A DNA stretch of 64,000 nucleotides from Thysanoteuthis rhombus (taxonomy: Eukaryota > Mollusca > Cephalopoda > Oegopsida > Thysanoteuthidae), in NCBI GenBank assembly GCA_963457665.1, contig OY735231.1, positions 41,725,524 through 41,789,523 on the forward strand, read 5' to 3'. The notes under the pieces are model-generated. The model ran no database searches. It was not told the DNA's origin and saw only the letters and a list, made by a program, of their open reading frames with translations. The translations under genes and the position numbers were made by a program. Each line of letters starts with the position of its first letter. The stretch's first letter is position 1. This document shows positions 60,126-64,000 of this stretch, piece after piece.

Positions 60126-61155
60126 ATAAGTACATGAGGTTGCCCTGATTCTACGATCATCAGATTTATGCCAATTGACAATAAGGCAGTTTGAAATTTT
60201 CCCAATTTTTTCTTTTTTTTGGTAATTAATGTAGTATTTTATTAATTATGTGATTATTTGTTTATTTCATGTTTCAAACCAGCAATATTATACTTATGAA
60301 TGAATAACTTATATTCACATGTTTATGGAATAGATTTATTTTATGCCTATTTTGTTATTTCCCCTTCTCTAGGAATGCATCCCCGGCATAAAATCAGGGC
60401 TGCCTGTTACATATATATAGTCTAGAAAGCTTTACAGCTTTTAACACTGGATGCAAGAAAAATTCACAATTTATGCCATTCCAGTCAATTATTTCCGAAT
60501 ATCTCTTAATGCAATTTATATAAGCTTTTCAAAATGTTTCATGTTTTACTCAGAACTAGATATTATTGTACTTCATGTGAATTTTTCTTGTTGGGATCAG
60601 ATGTTGTTTAACATGGCACTATTTTGGGGATCTAGAAACAAAACAGTTATATTTACATGGTTCCCCAGCAGTGTTGATCAAACGCCACCTCCCCTTAAGC
60701 TATAATTTCAATATCTATCTTTGCTTGATCATTTTTATGGCCGTGTCATAATACATTTAGTTTGGTAGTTTGTTACTGTGTATATTTATATATGATACAC
60801 ACATAATTTATTTACTTACTGGTGCATATTGCTTCATCTCCTGAATGTTTAGGAAAATACTAAATGAAATATTTAGCTCTAACCTGTACATATCCTGATT
60901 CAATATAACTATATATGATGCTGAAAAATGAATACTCCTAAAATAGTCATGATAGTTTGAATAGCAACTGGCAAAGAAAATACACTGAATAAAACAGAGA
61001 AATTTCAAAAATTTTAATCAATTTCAGAGACGTTTTAAGTCCTTATGGGATGATAATTTGAACATAAACTGGCTATTTTTTCTTATCAATGAGTTACTCA
61101 GACAGATAATTTTAATAGTATATATCCGTACCTCGCATCTTTTATCTAAAATTAT
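60126..61155. other. No gene recognised
   Basis: AT-rich. The 84-codon ORF at 60451-60705 has no domain. Confidence 0.5.
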
Positions 61156-61159
61156 TTTT

Positions 61160-61400
61160 TTTTAAATACCAGCACAAGATTTTGGCATTGTTGGTTTGAA
61201 ATGACTATGAAGATCAAAAAAGCTCATTTTTAGAGGATGGTTAGTGGTGTACTCGTGCAAATTTTCAAGATTGTTGCCCCCAAAATATGACCAGGAGCGC
61301 CCAGAGGTACACACACGCATAGATAGACTCAGATATCTGTGGCCCACTTGGCTGGATGGGCTATTTGTGGGGCTACGATGGTGAAGGAACGCTATTCCCA
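61160..61400. repeat. Possible dispersed repeat family E copy
   Basis: GGTTAGTGGTGTACTCGTGCAAATTTTCAAGATTGTTG...ATGACCAGGAGCGCCC...GTGGCCCACTTGG resembles 54610-54760. Confidence 0.4.
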
Positions 61401-61843
61401 TTCCCATATCTTCCTACAGCATTTCACCACTATTCTCCTTCTCCAGAAGAATGAATTCTCTGTGAATACTAAAAACACCTCATGTTTTACAAACTATAAT
61501 CTTATATTTTGCCTGTGGAACTTTTATTACTTATCTAAGACTCAATAAGGGACCTGACTTTGATAAAATATTACAAAAACTTGAAAGATGTTTTCTGTTC
61601 AGATTTCATCAGGTGTTTTGACACCTGATTTTCGATTGTTTTTTGTTGGTTTCTATTGTTATTTGAATACACCTGCTGCAAGAAATCCTCCTAAAGAAGA
61701 TCACGAGGAAATAATTAAAATAGACATTTAATAAATGAATATCTATGAAAAATATATATAATTTTTTTTTAAATTTTGGAACTTCCACCATTTTGATTAT
61801 TAGGAATATATACTGTGTTTTTTTGTGAAATATTCATTTAAAT

Positions 61844-62384
61844 CAGTGGTTTTCAAACTTTCGAGAAGGTTGGCCAGTTTTCTTTAAGTGTCACCTACTC
61901 TTTAAAAGCATTATTCAAAATAAAATTTTGCACAATTTTTTAACATAGAAAATTGTCATTTCTATAAATTTTTACTCAAATTGGTTTTGCTAAAATTCTA
62001 AGTAAAACCAGCTTTTCAAAAAGTCTGATAACACAAATTTTCAGCTTTCACATTTAGTGACTATTTTTTTTAGGAAATTTCCAGTTTTATGGTTAAGCTT
62101 GAAGCAAGTTTGCAAGATTTGGCCAGAAGAGATAATTTCAGCCTTATCACAAAGACTCACTCCACACAGGCATTGGAATGCGTCGAATTTGGAAATTGAG
62201 CAAGTCTGGTCGGAGAGGTTCAATTCCAGTCTTTTGAAAACAAAATATTATGCATCTGGTATATCAGGATTACAAAAAAAGTTTTGATAATCTTTTTAGA
62301 ATTGAGAATCTATTTAGGAAATTCTGGCCAGTAATTCTGTAGTCTCCCAAAGGGAATATCCCACCCATTTTCTGTAAACCACTG
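61844..62384. mobile_element. hAT-type MITE with 8-bp target-site duplication, containing a nested MITE
   Basis: Ends are CAGTGGTTTTCAAACTTT at the left and the reverse complement of CAGTGGTTTACAGAAAAT at the right. Flanks are ATTTAAAT (61836-61843) and ATTTAAAA (62385-62392), a 7/8 match of the 8-bp duplication expected for hAT elements. A family-1 foldback MITE (62102-62238) lies inside. No transposase. Confidence 0.8.
62102..62238. mobile_element. Foldback MITE family 1, copy 9 (left half), nested in the hAT MITE
   Basis: TTTGCAAGATTTGGCCAGAAG..AGATAATTTCAGCCTTATCACAAAGACTCACTCCACACAGGCATTGGAATGCGTCGAATTTGGAAATTGAGCAAGTCTGG. The right arm is missing or badly eroded. Confidence 0.7.
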
Positions 62385-62395
62385 ATTTAAAAATA

Positions 62396-62580
62396 CAGGT
62401 GTCCCCTATTATAACATGGCTTTGGGAGTCCAAGGCAACCACGCTACAAGGAAGCTGTGATGAAATTTAGCCATTTTGGAGGTAGATGTAGCTCTTTTAG
62501 AGCTAGATTATCATTTCAGGGACAACCATCTACCCATGTTATAATATTGTAATAGACTGCGTTATAACAGGGGAGGCCTG
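62396..62580. mobile_element. pogo/Tigger-like MITE (TA target site)
   Basis: The left end CAGGTGTCCCCTATTATAAC and the reverse complement of the right end CAGGCCTCCCCTGTTATAAC agree at 17 of 20 positions. The element is 185 bp and is flanked by TA on both sides, as expected for Tc1/mariner-superfamily (pogo-type) elements. It lies 12 bp beyond the end of the hAT MITE. Confidence 0.75.
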
Positions 62581-62639
62581 TATAGGTTTTTGATTTTGCT
62601 GCTGTTCTGTCTTTATCTTATTTTATTCATAACATCCTT

Positions 62640-63035
62640 TTTCAGATTTTGTCGTGGAAGTATTTAGAAACTGCCAGCCACAACTGTTAGCATAGGTTCC
62701 TTCAGTTTTTAAGCTAGAGGGCTCAAAATTTAAATCTTTTATTCCTGTCTAGAAAAAACTTTTTTTCTGTTTTTGAAAATTCACCCCTTAAATAGGTCTT
62801 TAGTGTGTCGGGGGGTCAACTTACAATGTGTATGATCCCTTGATTTATGTCCGGCAACTTTCCCGCTTGTTTGGGTTTTTTTAATTCAGATATTTGAAGT
62901 GATCACCGCCCAACAAAATGAGAGAGAATTAACTTATTCATTGATCCCCCTTTTTTCCAATTAATCACCCCCAGCACAGGATGCTACCAAACGATCTTTG
63001 TCACATTCTATCGAGTGATTAACCGAACCTATTTG
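62640..63035. repeat. Dispersed repeat family C, full-length-looking copy
   Basis: AGAAACTGCCAGCCACAACTGTTAGCATAGGTTCCTTCAGTTTTTAAGCTAGAGGG, CACCCCTTAAATAGGTCTTTAGTGTG, AAATGAGAGAGAATTAACTTATTCATTGATCCCCC and CACCCCCAGCACAGGATGCTACC...GAGTGATTAACCGAACC are present in the family order. Confidence 0.7.
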
Positions 63036-63629
63036 ATTTTCATTTACTATCAAGATTGTTTCAAAGGTTATTTAATCTTCATCAACAAATATATCAACTG
63101 TTAATTACAAAGAAAATATGATTAAAATATAGCAAATCACAGGAGAGAGGACTTTAACTCCTTTATGTTGGAATATATTATTAATCTGATATGATGGCTA
63201 TTTGTTCGTTTTTTTTATTTCATTTTATTTCATTTTATCTTATCATTGCAATTCACTGTCACTATCAGGGCTTTTTCAGGTATGTTCCAGTTTTTGGGGT
63301 CGAGACAAGCATCAAAAAATCCCTTGCAAAATATAATCCTGGTGTTACCTGAAACAATAAGCGTACAAAAGAATTCCATTATGTCAAAATAATGACTCAG
63401 TGTTTGTGATTCTAATTGTTGTTAGATAATTTTTTATTTCAAAATTTAAAGGAAACCACAGAAACGTTACCAGAAACAATAACTGTACTGAATTCCATCA
63501 TTCCAATATAGGGTTCTTCCCAATTTCATGAGTTGGGACAAAAAGTCAGAAAGTACCTTTTATTTTAAAATAAAAAATCACGAAGATTCATTTGTCATCA
63601 CAGCAGTTATTTTTCCTCTGTCTATGGTG

Positions 63630-63930
63630 CAGGGATCCCCAACCACCAGGCCATGTATCAGACTGCAAAGAATATTTCACCGGACCACAAGTTAACAATT
63701 TTAAAATATTGTAAAATGAAAACAAATTCATTTCCTTGGATATTAAAACTAAATTCGTTAGATAAACTCTTTTAGATACAAAATTGAGTGTATTAGTCAC
63801 AAAAGGTGACTTATAGTTAATTCATCACCCATATTCCAATTGTGATCACACCCACATCCTGTCAGCTGGTCTGCAAGAATATTTACAAAATTAAACTGGT
63901 CTGTTGTGCAAAAAAGGTTAGGGATTCCTG
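63630..63930. mobile_element. hAT-type MITE (CAGGGATCCCCAACC ends)
   Basis: The left end CAGGGATCCCCAACCACCAGGCC pairs with the right end, whose reverse complement reads CAGGAATCCCTAACC. Words typical of this type (CCGGACCACAAG near 63691, CTGGTCTG) occur inside. No clear target duplication was seen. The minus ORF at 63588-63800 is part of it. Confidence 0.65.
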
Positions 63931-64000
63931 ACCTAAAAAGAAAATATACTGCACTCAATCATAATCAATATCTAGTCTTTTATATGAAAATTAGCTTCTA

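Overview
This is animal nuclear DNA. It is AT-rich, with long poly-A and poly-T runs, (TA)n/(TG)n microsatellites, many small transposon-derived repeats, and one spliced gene on the + strand. The mixture (tRNA-headed SINE-like elements, a 5S rRNA-derived element, several foldback MITE families, kilobase introns) suits a lophotrochozoan, most likely a mollusc and perhaps a cephalopod. That assignment is inference from general character, because no species-diagnostic gene is present. There is no sign of a bacterial or viral genome, operons or CRISPR.

The one well-supported gene has coding exons at 37165-37640 (ATG at 37169), 43144-43245 and 45959-46632. All junctions are GT-AG and the reading phases agree. 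From the ATG at 37169 the product is 415 residues. It has a very N-terminal EDDISIL motif like that of the TBK1 adaptors NAP1/AZI2 and SINTBAD/TBKBP1. A segment resembling the TBK1/IKKe-binding domain, coiled coils and a Ser/Thr-rich linker follow. It ends in two zinc fingers very like the C-terminal pair of TAX1BP1, then an acidic FDVL sequence that fits an LC3-interacting motif. It therefore looks like a compact selective-autophagy/innate-immunity adaptor that combines, in one chain, parts that vertebrates spread over two or three proteins. It lacks the SKICH domain. An exon-like ORF at 26261-26475 ends at a GTAAGT donor and is phase-compatible with the 37165 exon; it may be an alternative first coding exon or belong to another gene.

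The rest is repeat-derived or featureless. 1-4 kb: a degenerate tandem array (1130-2160) and dispersed repeats. 5-10 kb: foldback MITE, TA arrays, and a tRNA-like element in perfect head-to-head inversion (7794-7948). 11-12 kb: a GC-rich low-complexity island inside a dispersed repeat. 12-26 kb: dispersed repeats, tRNA-like SINE fragments, large TA/TG arrays. 27.8-29.1 kb: a small palindromic element next to a 1.1-kb foldback transposon with about 130-bp inverted ends. 33-47 kb: the gene, whose introns hold a 5S-derived element, an inverted tRNA-like pair, a foldback MITE ending 63 bp before exon 3, and an 80-bp hairpin. 47-64 kb: more MITE copies, SINE-like sequence, and, near the right end, a hAT-type MITE with target-site duplication, a pogo/Tigger-like MITE and a second hAT-type MITE. 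No transposase or reverse-transcriptase ORF was recognised, so the mobile elements appear non-autonomous or decayed.
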